From NCBI RefSeq assembly GCF_018139145.2, contig NC_059500.1:21743437-21807436 (forward strand): a DNA stretch of 64,000 bases, written 5' to 3'. Source of the DNA: Gymnogyps californianus. Its lineage: Eukaryota; Chordata; Aves; Accipitriformes; Cathartidae. Numbering within the stretch: position 1 is the first letter of the stretch; each line of letters begins with the position of its first letter. Positions 50,301-61,439 of the stretch are shown here, in pieces. The notes under the pieces were generated by a model, which searched no databases, was not told where the DNA came from, and saw only the letters and a program-made list of their open reading frames with translations. The translations under genes and the position numbers were made by a program.

Positions 50301-52580
50301 TTTGCAACATTTTTCCCCCCTCTCTCATTTTTTTGGAAGTAGACTTTAATGTTTAACCACTTAGAAGCTAAGCTCCTAAATCTCATTGCCCAGCCAGAAC
50401 ACCTTACTAAGGTTTACTCCCCTTGAATCTTGATAACTGGTGCTGGTGGAGTGCTGTCAGTTTCGATTTCAAAAGCAGGCAGCTGTCTGAAAGGGTCCTG
50501 CTGAGTGGCACAGCATTGCCCTGTGCTCGCAGTGGAGCAGCAGACCTCGTGCTTTCCTCACAGCAGTGGCACAGCCTGTCAAAACGAGTGAGATCTTATC
50601 ACACTTGAGATGTGATAGGAAAAGCATTTTTCAGTCCCTAAGACCATTTGAGAAATATAAGAACATAGTGATACAGTGACGCGGGAGGAAGAACGGATGG
50701 AGTCATTGTAACCCCCAGGTTACATGCCGCTGCCCTGCCAAGGGGGCCATGACCATCTTCAGGTTGGGTCTTCCTGTCTGCTCTCTCCAGTTACATGCAC
50801 TGGGTCAGTGGCCTCTCAAGTGGCCTGGGGCCACCTTGCCTTTCAGATCAGTACTGGCAGCTCTATAGCAGGGATGCTGACAGAGGCAGCCACAGTTCCC
50901 AGTGCTCAGCCGCTGCTGGAGGAAAATGCATAAAGCAAAGGGTTGAGGGTGGGCAGGAGCAATGGAGTGAGTGTGGGTGGCATGCACTGTTGAGAGATCT
51001 TTTAACAAAAGCACGTGCGTGCACGTGTGTGTGTGGTAAGTGATGTTTGCAGAAATAAAATCTTGGAGCTCTGATTGTTACTGCAATGTTACCCAGTGTG
51101 CGACAACTATTTGGAACTGCAGGTTAAGTTTAGGAGTGATTCTTAAGATAGATGTCTTGTTCTCCTACGTGCATGTCAGGTTCAAGTGCTGACCATTGGA
51201 AGTTTCTAACTTCTCCAGCAGGAATCTGGACTCAGTCACTTTGGAGAGGCAGAGCGCTGCCACACTTCATTTTGCACAGATTTGTGCTAATCAGCACATT
51301 GTATAGTCGGGGTTTTTTATGGGCAATTCTGAGTATGCAAAACTGCTCCGAAGGTATTTTTTTTGTTTGATTCTTGCTCAAGACCACTTGAAACCTCATC
51401 TCTTGCAATTTGTCTGGAGGCTAGGTGCCTGTCTTTTGAGACAATAATCTAGCATAAGCTATTTCAGGTTTTCTCCTCATTTCTATTACAGAATTTGGAG
51501 TTCTTTGTTAAAAAGATCTTGCTTTATTTCTGTGTGATGAGCAGTCCTCATACTTCTGTACTAGTTTGACAACTTCTCCATACAAGGTTATAGACAGTAT
51601 TAAAGACAAACAGTGTGTCCCTATTGTTCATTGCCAGGAAATATAATTGCACAGTCTCTTACTTTTCATTGATAGCCATGACTTTCAGGCCTGGAGTGAG
51701 GCTTCACTTAAACTTCTACGCTCTGGGTCAGTTCACCTACTTGAATGTTTTCTTTTAACATCATTATTATTCCTGGTGCCACATGATGTTTGATCATTTA
51801 CGTGGACTGCAGATGCTCTTCTGCTCAGAGACCCGCTTTCTTCTAACCATGTAGCAGAACATGCGGCTCCTTTTTAGACTCAAGATATTTGGAAATGCAG
51901 GTTTGGAAGGCAAAAGGTCAGAATAGGCATCATTTTAAAGTGGAACCCTTTACCCTAACTAAAAGCTTGTTGCTTGCTTCATGTATAATTGAAAACATTC
52001 TAGATTCTCCTAAATATTTGAAGATACTGATGGGTTTAAGTGAATCTGAATGCAAGTGAAGTCAGCATAAAGCATTTTATGCTTCCCTTCTCCATCTGAT
52101 TTTGTTACTTGCCATGTTAGATTGCAACAGGTTCATGTTTGTGGCTTACAGTTTTTCTTGCACTGCAGCTGTGTTGCATATCCTCCATTATGCAGAATGG
52201 CTTTGCAGTCCTTTGCATGAGAATCTTCATATAAAGCCTGAAAATTATTGACCTAATGGAGCTTCAACTGTATCACTGTAATAAAGTCTAATATACAGCA
52301 GTATGGTCATGCTAATTCTGGCAACTGCCTCCATTTTAGCTTTCTCAGAGCATGTCTACACGCCCTAGCCCAGACTATGCTGCACCTGTTCCATGCATGT
52401 GCTGTACTGCCCAGCTGCAAGCAATTCTTGGCAGGGAGTGAAGTGTCTGCATTAGGCTTGGTACTATGCTAAGCCATAAGTCCTGAGCGGAGTTGCATAA
52501 ATTAACACAACTCTCCTCTCCTGTTTATTTGCAATCATCTTGTGTATCAGGCTGCTCTTGAGAGATGGGGCTTATTTGCT

Positions 52581-52620
52581 CAGTGCTGTGCTAACTCACT
52601 CAGTGCTGTGCTAACTCACT
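52581..52620. repeat. 20-bp perfect tandem duplication
   Basis: The 20-bp unit CAGTGCTGTGCTAACTCACT is present twice in direct tandem without a mismatch. This points to a recent slippage event. Confidence 0.97.
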
Positions 52621-55600
52621 CTATAGTGAGTGAAACCTGTGATTTTTGGACCAGAGTTGATATGCAGATGGCAAGGCACTCAGGTGGGTCAGAGCCATAC
52701 CTGTGCACACCTGACTGCAAAGTGTTTCCTAAGCATCTCTTTTTCTTTATTCTCTCAGTCATGGAGAGGGCAAAGACCCTTATAGACACTCCTTACAAGG
52801 TTTTGGACAAAAAAGGCTAACAGACATTACAGCTCAGTTGTCTCTGCACTTGTGCTAACAGCTATAAGATCAGATTCATAAGCCCTGATTGACAGATGTA
52901 GGTTAATTTTATTATGCATACATAAAGTTCCACATACATAAATGGTTGGCTCTGAATGTGTGTAAGCTCCACCTCAGGCCTGTACTGATACAGCAGTGCT
53001 CTTCCTGGGCTACAGCCGGCTTGCATCTAGGTAGCCAGGAGTGCTGGTGGAGGAAATTTGTGACCGTTTCTACCTGAGCACGTAGATATGCTGATGTGGG
53101 GGTAGGTTACTGAAAGTGAGACACCGCAGTGCTAGCTCTTCCCTCCCTTCCCCTCTTTATTTGGCTGCTTCTCACCACTTAATAATTATGTTGAGAGGGG
53201 TGGACTAAAAAGGCAAAAGGACATTAAGGACTTTATTTTAAAAAAAGAAACAATATGAGCAACTAAAAATTTGGCAGACGGAGAGAACAGACTTACTAAC
53301 CAGAAAATCTTCCTTCTGTAGATAAAACTTACAAGAAATTTTCATAACTTCTAGTTAGGGGAAAAGAGCTTTCAGACAATTTCCATTTGTAGTACTGATA
53401 TGGGTAATAGGTTTTATTCTGAATATTAGACACTCATATTTAAACCATTTATTCTTTTACGCTTAGATATGCTTTCAGTGAATGTCCACATACAATCTGA
53501 CATGGAAAGAGTCTTACAAACTGAGCGGCAGTAAACCAGTATGCCTATCACCGATCTTTGACCTCTGATGACAGTGATTCAGACCCAATCTGGGGAGCTA
53601 CATTTTTTAAACAGCTCACAAGGAAAGGTATGGACTTCCAGAAGGCGTTTAGAGCTCCTAAGCTGGATGCTTAACTTTTAGATAGTGAAGCTCTTTCCGT
53701 ATCAGATCCATCTTTATGGAGCAGCAGGAGGTAAAGAAAGGTGGAGTCGCACAAGTCTGTCTGGGAAGATCTGCAGGCTTACAATAGATAATGATTTGCA
53801 GAACTAGGAACTGCAAAGCATTTGCAAGTATATTATCTGTGAATGTATTATTCTGATCCTGCAAAAACTCAAATGTAACTAAAAAATACTATTTAAATCA
53901 ATGTACTTAGTTTTAAGCATGGTGAATAGGCCTATTTGTGATCTTACATTTCAGTCCTTAGAGGCAAGATATCTTTGCTAAGTGTCATTAAAAATGCAGG
54001 GATTAGCAACAAGACTCCGAAGTAACTGATAAACGGAATCGGTGTCTGGAATGCAGTGAAAAGGAGAAGTTCAATAGCAACTGAAAGCTGAATTTTCCTA
54101 TCGCTGAGACTAAAGCAAAAGGTGCATGAAGCTTTTCAACTGTAACATGGTAAATATGCCATATGCTTTGAGAAAGATTCCTTGTTGTTTGTAAACAATC
54201 TTTCAAAGAAAAATCTACATTCAACTACACAAGCAGTTTCAGAGATCTATCATAATGCTACTTTGTCCTTTTGGTGAGCTCATACGCTGAACACAGTGAA
54301 GGAGCTTAAGTTTTGGAAATAAAAAATCAGTAATGGAGTTTGTGGTACTACAAAACTCAAACAAGAAAAAAATTAAAAGGAGTTTTGTATCAGGAGCAAG
54401 AAAATCAAACCCATACTGCTTTGTGCTCTCCTGAATATAAGTTTGTATCTGTCTTTTCTTTGACTGGATTCACATGTAGTGCTTAAGTGCTTTTCAAAAC
54501 CAGGTATTAGAAGAAAAGAATCATCAGTACCAAAAATGCAGATAAAATATTTGTGGTGAGCTTTAGAGCAAATTAAGAAATTGAACTGGACTATTCCATG
54601 GTGTCACCATTTGTTGTTTGCTTTAAAAACAAAGAAAGGAATCCAAAAGAATTTGGCAGATTGTTACAGAACTCTACTGATTGGGATAGTCCTGGTACAT
54701 CTCACAGCCCTGCTTGCACAAAGCTGCTGCAAGAATTTAGTAGGTTCAGGCTCCTGAGTCCTACTGTGTAACAGAAATTGAGAGGTCAAAGATGACAGTT
54801 GCTCTTTCACATCAGAATAAACCAGCTCAATACTTATAGCTAGATCTTAATTCAAACTTAACTCTGACAGATTGGCAAGAATGTTCAATGTGGAGCAACA
54901 GTTCTTTAAAAACCCAGCTGTTCAATCCAGAGGAGAAAAAACCCGGTTCTTACAAATATAAAAAAGATGCTGTAAACAACAAAAGAGCTAGTTCAAGCTG
55001 ACAGGACAAAAAGGAATGTATTCAAGCTACAGCAAGTGTATTTCACATTCAATGACAGGAAAAATATTCTAAATTAAACACAAAAACTGGGAGAATGGAC
55101 AAGCAAAAATCTTCAAAAAAACCCTCTGAAACTTGACTATTAAATTCCAATAATATTAATCACTACTTCTAATCCTGCCAACAGTGTCAAGCGGGTGGCC
55201 TCATGACCCCTCAAAATCTCGTCTAGTTTAGGACTGGGCTAGCACAGTATTAGCACTATGTAATATCCATCTTTTCCTTTGGAAATTAACTTCATAAAAA
55301 CAAAAGCAGAACTGCAAATACTGTGCATACTGATTAGTATTTCCAGTCACAAAATACCACAGTCTGTAAACAAGGCACTCCAAAGGCATGCAATTGTTCT
55401 GCTCATCCAGGAGGAAAAATACTGCAAAGTCATCATCTTTCTCAAGGACATAATAAGTGTTGGAGAAACTCTTGACCTTTTCATAAACAAGCAATGCCTC
55501 TGGATGTAACTTATATTAATTAGTTATATATTTGTACCCCCCAAAAAAGCAGACCTTTTATTTTAAATAGGCCTAAAATGTCTGCTGTTTTTCAGATCAT

Positions 55601-56450
55601 GTATTTGGTTTGGGGAATTTCAGGTGCTGGGGAGAACAGCTCTTCTGTCTTGTCTAGCACAGCTCTGCCCTGACTTTCTGCATTACTATCCTCCCTGCCT
55701 GTCGCTACTGACCAGAACTCACAATGTCTCATGGAGCAATCAGCATTTCCTTCAACGTGCATGTTAGTTACTTCTAGGCAGATGTAGTATTCCTCGGAAA
55801 CAGTCAGCCATGCCTATTTGTTATACTTAGCTATAGTGTCACCCTTGTATGTAAACTGGGGGGGGACAGGACTAGTATATTTCGTAAATAGCAAGTATTA
55901 TAAAATATTTCATAAAGTCAAATAACTTCCTGTTTATACTTAGGAATTACGAACGCAAGTTGCATGTGCTGAGCACTTAAGCTTACCTAGTTTTGCTACT
56001 CTGGAATATAAACCAGGAGAAAAGTCAGCCAGAACTTTTCCACAAACGTGTACACTATGCTTTGTGGTTTTTTTTAAGAAAGCAGGAGACCTCATTATTT
56101 GTACATGAAAGTAAAGTACCACAGATACCCCACTGCTACAGCTCCAGTCTACAGCAGGTTTTTTTACAACAGTAAAGTGTTGTAAAAATGTGTCAGTCAT
56201 TCACTCCAGAAACATTAAACACAAAAAAGGGAGTGGAGAAAGTAGCAACCTAACACTTTCAAAACCCAAATAGCATTAATGGGAGACTTCCATCACTTGA
56301 AAGTGATGCTCTGCCTGGACATACTTACCTGGCATAATTATGAGACTCTGAATAAATGAACAGGACTTTACCTGTGCTTTTTGCATGCCAGTAGCTTTAC
56401 AAATAGTCAGTTTAAAAGATCTTTGCCATGGGCATTGCATAAATAATTTT

Positions 56451-56500
56451 ATATACATAAGTATATATGTATATATATTATCTATGTGTGTGTGTGTACA
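56451..56500. repeat. TA/TG compound microsatellite
   Basis: Imperfect TATA-rich sequence with single interruptions, followed by a run of TG units. It lies just downstream of the likely KCNN2 3' UTR. Confidence 0.88.
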
Positions 56501-56830
56501 AATGCATGTTAAACAAAAGCCCTAAGAAGATTTAAAAAACCCATAGCGTACTTCATAACTTATTTTCTAGGATAAACTATATTTTTAATTAATCACTTCA
56601 GAAATCGAAGCTGTCAGTGACCTTTTAAAATGACTATACATACACACACAATATCGATTTTTTTCCCCCTCCACTGCAAGCAAAGTTTAGAGAGTTAGTT
56701 TTCATACTGAGAGATAATTATTAAGCTTCAATTTTGTTTCTTAAAAGTTTATAATTAGGCCTTTTGATTGTGAGCTTTTTTTTGTTGTTAAGTCCAAGTA
56801 ACCAAGCAACTATGTGCAGAAATTAACCTT

Positions 56831-56836
56831 TTTATT
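56831..56836 (-). terminator. Candidate KCNN2 poly(A) signal (distal)
   Basis: AATAAA on the minus strand about 300 nt after the KCNN2 stop codon. It lies in an AT-rich context, and its use is inferred. Confidence 0.4.
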
Positions 56837-57107
56837 ATATTATATACTGTAGTAGTAAAGTTTGTTTGAAGTGCATGAATAAAAAGTTAGTGAAATTACA
56901 GGAGGAACAATCTAATGTAGCAATAATAGGCGCATTCACTGTGCATCTGAGAGGAGGAGGGGGGAAAAAAGAAGAGTTTTCACTCATTTTGGCCTAAAAT
57001 GTGTTCAGGTTTCCAGGATTCTGATATCAGAACCCAGACAACACTGGTTAGAACCATAGGGCTTTACAATAAAAGCTAAAATATTGACCATATGATGGCA
57101 AAAAGTC

Positions 57108-57113
57108 TTTATT
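57108..57113 (-). terminator. AATAAA just after the KCNN2 stop (proximal)
   Basis: AATAAA on the minus strand begins 21 nt after the last base of the stop codon. It is an exact poly(A) hexamer, but using it would leave a 3' UTR of only about 40-50 nt, so it may be silent. Confidence 0.3.
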
Positions 57114-57134
57114 TTGTGGTTAACTTATTCTCTT

Positions 57135-57422
57135 CTAGCTACTCTCTGATGAAGTTGGTGGTGCTGTGGAGGATGATCTCCTTCTTCTTGACAAAGATCG
57201 TGATCGTTCAGCACTGTAGGCAACATGCTTATCATAATTTTGTATCTGAGCCTCGAGGAAATCCCTCTGTTGCTGGCTGATTGTCTGGCTAATCAGTCCA
57301 GGGAGAGCTTGAATGCTACCAATTAAAGTTTCCAGTTTAGTTTCCAGAGTAACAATTCTCTTCTCAAAATCTTCGCTTCTTTCATTTAAGTCAGAAATCA
57401 TGTCATACATGATGTTTTGAGT
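57135..57422 (-). CDS. KCNN2: KCNN2 (SK2 channel) terminal coding exon
   Basis: The last coding exon of the small-conductance calcium-activated potassium channel SK2, a plasma-membrane tetramer opened by calcium-bound calmodulin and responsible for the medium afterhyperpolarisation in neurons. It encodes 95 residues. It starts [19 protein letters not shown] at the end of the calmodulin-binding region, continues through a heptad-rich coiled coil ([16 protein letters not shown]), then a basic Ser/Arg run ([10 protein letters not shown]), and ends APPTSSESS before a TAG stop at 57135-57137. The acceptor is TTTCAG just above 57422. The frame is phase 0, after the preceding Lys. Compared with mammalian SK2 as I remember it, several residues around [20 protein letters not shown] differ conservatively. 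Seven codons upstream of the acceptor happen to be open but are intron. Paralogues SK1 and SK3 are less likely because the Ser-rich [10 protein letters not shown] end is that of SK2. Confidence 0.96.
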   Translation of the reverse strand, partial: TQNIMYDMISDLNERSEDFEKRIVTLETKLETLIGSIQALPGLISQTISQQQRDFLEAQIQNYDKHVAYSAERSRSLSRRRRSSSTAPPTSSESS

Positions 57423-59326
57423 CTGAAAGTAGAAGGATGTAAACAAAGGTTTAGAGAGACCTTACAAATACTGTAACAAGCAGCACAACTCTACAAGGGT
57501 CTGTAAATGCTTTTGCACTTCACAAAAAAAAAAAGGATATGAATATTATAACAATATCTAGTCTTGTGAAATAATTTTCCTTGTAGATTCAGAATAAACT
57601 TTCCGATAAATTTGTTGAGCAGAAATGTAATATATTTTGAGTAGCACTTTAGATGTCAAGGTCTAAATGAATTAGACAAAAGACCAGACCTTTTTTGGAA
57701 GTTCAGGTGCTTAGAAATGCACCATGCTAAGCTTTGTGAACAGTCAGTTGTGTAAGCCACCAGGAGACCGAAGGCTCCAAAGCTGTGATCCATCCTTGAC
57801 TCTTCTGTATTTCCTCTGGTTTTAAACACCCTCACTCTTCAAAGCAGAACACAAATGTTGTTCATTTGCTTTCTCCATAAACTGACCAGGTTTTCTTGAA
57901 CTGGCTGTAGTAAGAGTAGTTGGGCGGATTGTTTTTGAAATGCAGTGCAAGGAGTAAAAACTCAATTGTATGCTTCTTTACTTCTGTGTTTCCCAATCTA
58001 TTTGCCCTCTACAAAACAGTGTTTGGTTACAGCAGGTATATAGGGTGTACTTTCAAATGCCATAGTGGTCAGTAAAAATGTAATCTGAAATGTGTTATTT
58101 CATAGAGACTTGGAACTGGTTAAAAATAATGACTGAATTTCTCCTTCTGAGAGACTGAGACTTCAGATTAGACTTAAACTAGAGTCAAAACTGGATGTAA
58201 TTCAGTAGACAAACTGGTTGAAGTTTATAAACCATCCAAAGGGAATGAAAATTAATTGAATGACTGACTGCCTGAAGTGTAAAGCACTTCAGTACCAGAT
58301 GAGTGTCGATAACCCATTTCTCTGCCCCGTTTCAAGATGCTAGCATAACCCTTGAAAGCAAAGTAATCAACATTAAATAGTATCTGAAAAGTCCTTATCA
58401 GTTGCCAGAAGTATAGACTGAAACGTATTTTCAGCAACTGAAGTTGTCAGGTGGTTCTCTAAAGCAAAAGGGGAATGAACACTGAAGAGTTTAATCTTTG
58501 CTTTAATGCACTTTAAATTGAGGAGGGGTTTGAGGTACATGAAGAGGTGTACAAGAAACTCTTAGGAAAAGCCCATTAATGCCTCTAATGTAGCCTCAAA
58601 TTAAGATCAAAGTAACTGTTAAATACTGAGGTCTAATGTGAAACCTGGAATGCTATCAGCTTAGTCCTCTAACTCTCTAGTTATTATTTTATATTAATGA
58701 AAAATCTCAGCAACAATAGACAAGCAGTTTGCAACTGAATAGCCTCTTTTACCTCATCTCAAATGGCTTAAAAAAGATTAATAAAGCCTTATGATACATC
58801 AGCAAAGTAGGCAGCTACTATTCATTATAAAAAGTTAAACAAATGCAGACCTAAATTTACTTGTCCAAAGTCACTGCTGCATAAGACAACAGGAACAGAA
58901 AACCACAACCTCTAATTGCAGTCTGCATGAGAGCCTGTGTACTATGGTCCCTCACGGCACAGTCACTATCACCAGACAGGAAATCTCTTTACTACGCAGC
59001 ACGACACTAGTACAGCCCACTCACAGTTCACCATTTACCATGACCACTGCAATCACTTCAGGAGCTATCAGGATCAGCCTCTCAATTGTGAAATCTTTTT
59101 CAAATGTACAAAAAAAAAAAAAAATATGGTGCATTCAAACTTTGGTCAGAGCCATAAACAAGATGTTTCATTCAGTCGGTGCTACCACAAAACACACACA
59201 TATTTTCATTTTCTACAAATAACAAACTTGTTAACAATATATGCATGTATAATGCCTAACATTTTCACTTACAAACTCTTCATTTTGAAAGGATGAATGT
59301 TAAAACAACAGTAATTGCCTACTAAC
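57423..59326 (-). other. KCNN2: KCNN2 last intron
   Basis: A 1904-nt intron between the two placed coding exons. It begins GTTAGT (donor) and ends with a pyrimidine-rich TTCTACTTTCAG (acceptor) on the minus strand. A long A run lies at about 59110-59123. Open frames inside it on the plus strand (for example 119 codons from 58937) have no family resemblance and are taken as chance. Confidence 0.9.
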
Positions 59327-59396
59327 CTTTGCCAGGTCCACCAAAGTGTTGGCTTGATCATTCAGTTTCCTTTGTTCCATTTTTACACTTCTTAAT
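59327..59396 (-). CDS. KCNN2: KCNN2 exon, end of the calmodulin-binding domain
   Basis: A 70-nt internal exon too short for simple open-frame listing. On the minus strand, acceptor TTTTTAG precedes the exon, which encodes one base of a split codon and then [19 protein letters not shown] followed by DLAK. The donor is GTTAGT. This is the distal helix of the SK2 calmodulin-binding domain. In known SK2 structures this region contacts calmodulin. The first base (A) completes a Gln codon (CA|A) when joined to the upstream exon ending ...HQ. The last codon is complete, so the join to the terminal exon is phase 0 and gives DLAK-TQNIM, exactly the SK2 order. It is 2.0 kb from the 9-nt microexon. Confidence 0.95.
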
Positions 59397-60424
59397 CTAA
59401 AAAGTGGAATTTTAAGTCAGATTCTTTTGTGTATGTGGTCATATTAGGATTTCTAAAAAGCATGCACAAAACTTACAAGGCAAATAACTGCATGGACAAT
59501 GCCTTGAGTACTTTGTGTAAAGTCAGAATTGGTCATGTGCCTGCTACAATGAGAAGCATGCTTCTTCAACACCGCAAAAAAGGAAAGAGCAAGGAAATGT
59601 GATGTCCTTGAGAATACCATTTGCCATGGTCAAAGTTGAATTCAAAAAGGGAGATAACAATTTATCCAGACTATATGAAAGAAAGCCAAAACATTCCTCA
59701 AAGCCTCAGTATCGTGACAAGTAGATATAGGAAGAAACATACAACAACTGTTTTTTGCCATTAATGTTGTAGCAATTAAGAATCTTCCCATGCCTACATG
59801 ACTAGATACAGGTATTAGCCCTGTTCTGTCGGAAATGGATTGGGTTAGCAGGTGTTTGAACCTGATGGAAATACAGTGATAAGTGAGTTTCTCTTTATTT
59901 TAAACAGAACTTCCATCTGACCAGCAGCTAAATAACCAACATACTTGCCAATACATTTGATTTTCTTACATAATTTCTGAATCGAAATATGATTACATTT
60001 TAAACTTACATTACACATTCCTTTTCAATGCGCCATTTAAACTACAGCATTGAAAAACTATGAAAGAAGCAGCAAGGGTATATTTTTCTCTTTGATGTCT
60101 ACCTATCTGCATTATTATTATTTATGCACATTCTTTGAAAGATATATACATGACCTTTCTTATGTGTTCCCTGAAACAAAGTCCATGTTTTTCAGATTAA
60201 CTACTAGAGGAGTGGTTTGTAGATGCAATTTTCACAAATAAGCAATTTCTCCCTTCAGTACGAGTCATTTGTTCAACATTTCCCAACAGAGAAATACTTG
60301 GACTTTCAATGACTTTTCTGGTGGCTGTTCTAAGCAGGAAATAGCATTTTTCAAATTTATATCAATTTATAAACAATGTGTGGTAAGATACCATGCAGTC
60401 TACTAGTATGTCAAGGGCCAACCA

Positions 60425-60444
60425 AGCTAACCATTTGGTTAGCT
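60425..60444. repeat. Inverted repeat, 9-bp arms
   Basis: Arms AGCTAACCA and TGGTTAGCT are exact reverse complements separated by two bases. In KCNN2 pre-mRNA the two-base spacing would need a slightly opened loop. Confidence 0.9.
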
Positions 60445-60722
60445 GTCAAATGAAAATAAGTTTGGCAGCATTTTGTGGCAGGTGCGTTGCTAATGCATAC
60501 TCTGCCTATTTCTCAGTGATGGTGTTACTTAGCAAGCTAGTTTAAAGAAAGCCTTCGTGGAGATATTCCAAAATCAGGAAGTTTCTGTTCATATCTTTAG
60601 TTACCGAGCATTTCCTTTCATATCTAGGCTGTCATAAGAAAGTAAGTTGTGAACAGTGAAATATCTTTTAAAACACATGGAAATAACTCTGTTAAGGTAG
60701 AAATCAATTGTTCACATAAAAT

Positions 60723-60754
60723 TGACATTCCAGCAGCTTGTTACTGGAATGTCA
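60723..60754. repeat. Hairpin, 11-bp arms and 10-nt loop
   Basis: Arms TGACATTCCAG (60723-60733) and CTGGAATGTCA (60744-60754) pair perfectly across a 10-nt loop. Each arm carries the core CATTCC/GGAATG, which matches the TEAD (M-CAT) site. It is intronic in KCNN2. Confidence 0.9.
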
Positions 60755-61381
60755 TATGCTCTTCTTCCCCTGGAGGCTTCCTTCAGAGCACAACATAAAC
60801 GTAGACTGTAGGAATGGTGCTTTCAGAGGCTATGAACTGGAGCTATTCTAAAGTAAAAAATATGGAGGAGTCTCCAAGGTATGGAGTTATATCATTACAG
60901 TCTCAGAACAGAATAATTACTCAAAGGTAAGCATGTAATGATTTGACTGGAGAATGATAACCCTAGTATTTTGGTGAGCATCTCTCAAATAATTTGCAGA
61001 ATATGTGTCTTCTGCTTTTCTTAAGATTCATTGACTCATCTGTTTGCCAGTTAGTATTTTAATTTTAAAATTCCAAGAAATCCATTGTTATTGTAGCAAT
61101 AGAAGTACCAGCTGACACCAACATGATAATTCCTCATGGTAACCAACCCAATACCTATCAGAGACTGTAAAAATGTATCTCTAGGTAATGGCAAGTCTTT
61201 AGCTGCAGCAGCCGGATTTAAAGAAAGCTGTCAGACTTTCATTCCTAAATTCATTAAGAGAAAATATGAAACTTCTTGATTGTATTAACTTCACTTATCA
61301 CAGCAAAAGATCATGATTCTGGATCGTGTTTCCATGGCAGCAATCAGACCACTGAAGTTCACAAATAAAGACTCTATTTTT

Positions 61382-61389
61382 TGCATGCA
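61382..61389 (-). promoter_or_regulatory. RBFOX-type splicing motif downstream of the KCNN2 microexon
   Basis: TGCATGCA contains (U)GCAUG on the transcribed (minus-sense) strand, about 50 nt downstream of the microexon donor. RBFOX proteins bound at this position are known to favour inclusion of the upstream exon in neurons and muscle. The motif is exact. The function here is inferred from position. Confidence 0.45.
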
Positions 61390-61439
61390 GACAGTGCTAA
61401 ATTCTGCAAATTTAGAAAGGAACAGCTTATACAACTTAC

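Larger units (their letters stand above)
32969..56809. other. Long intergenic stretch downstream of KCNN2, no gene recognised
   Basis: Nearly 24 kb in which I can support no exon, RNA gene or named transposon. It contains short tandem duplications (36350-36377, 38321-38370, 42937-42964, 52581-52620), A runs (35596-35613, 42269-42294), a C-run/G-run pair at about 47518-47550, and TG/TA microsatellites at 44342-44361 and 56451-56500. All open frames are 119 codons or fewer and look random. Old diverged repeats or conserved enhancers may be present but cannot be told apart by eye. Confidence 0.5.
56810..57134 (-). other. KCNN2: KCNN2 3' untranslated region (proposed extent)
   Basis: Sequence following the KCNN2 stop codon on the minus strand. 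Two canonical AATAAA signals lie in it. One at 57108-57113 starts only about 20 nt after the stop. The other, at 56831-56836, would give a 3' UTR of about 320 nt with cleavage near 56810. The first part reads like the mammalian KCNN2 3' UTR as I remember it, which supports its being transcribed. The true end is unknown and longer 3' UTRs are possible. Confidence 0.45.
59397..61439 (-). other. KCNN2: KCNN2 intron between the microexon and the 70-nt exon
   Basis: A 2043-nt intron with donor GTAAGT and acceptor TTTTTAG on the minus strand. It holds a TGCATGCA motif close to the microexon (61382-61389), another TGCATG near the acceptor side (61 kb end excluded; 59461-59466), a 20-bp near-perfect palindrome (60425-60444) and an 11-bp stem hairpin (60723-60754). 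When the microexon is skipped, this is the 3' part of a longer intron running beyond the window. Confidence 0.85.
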
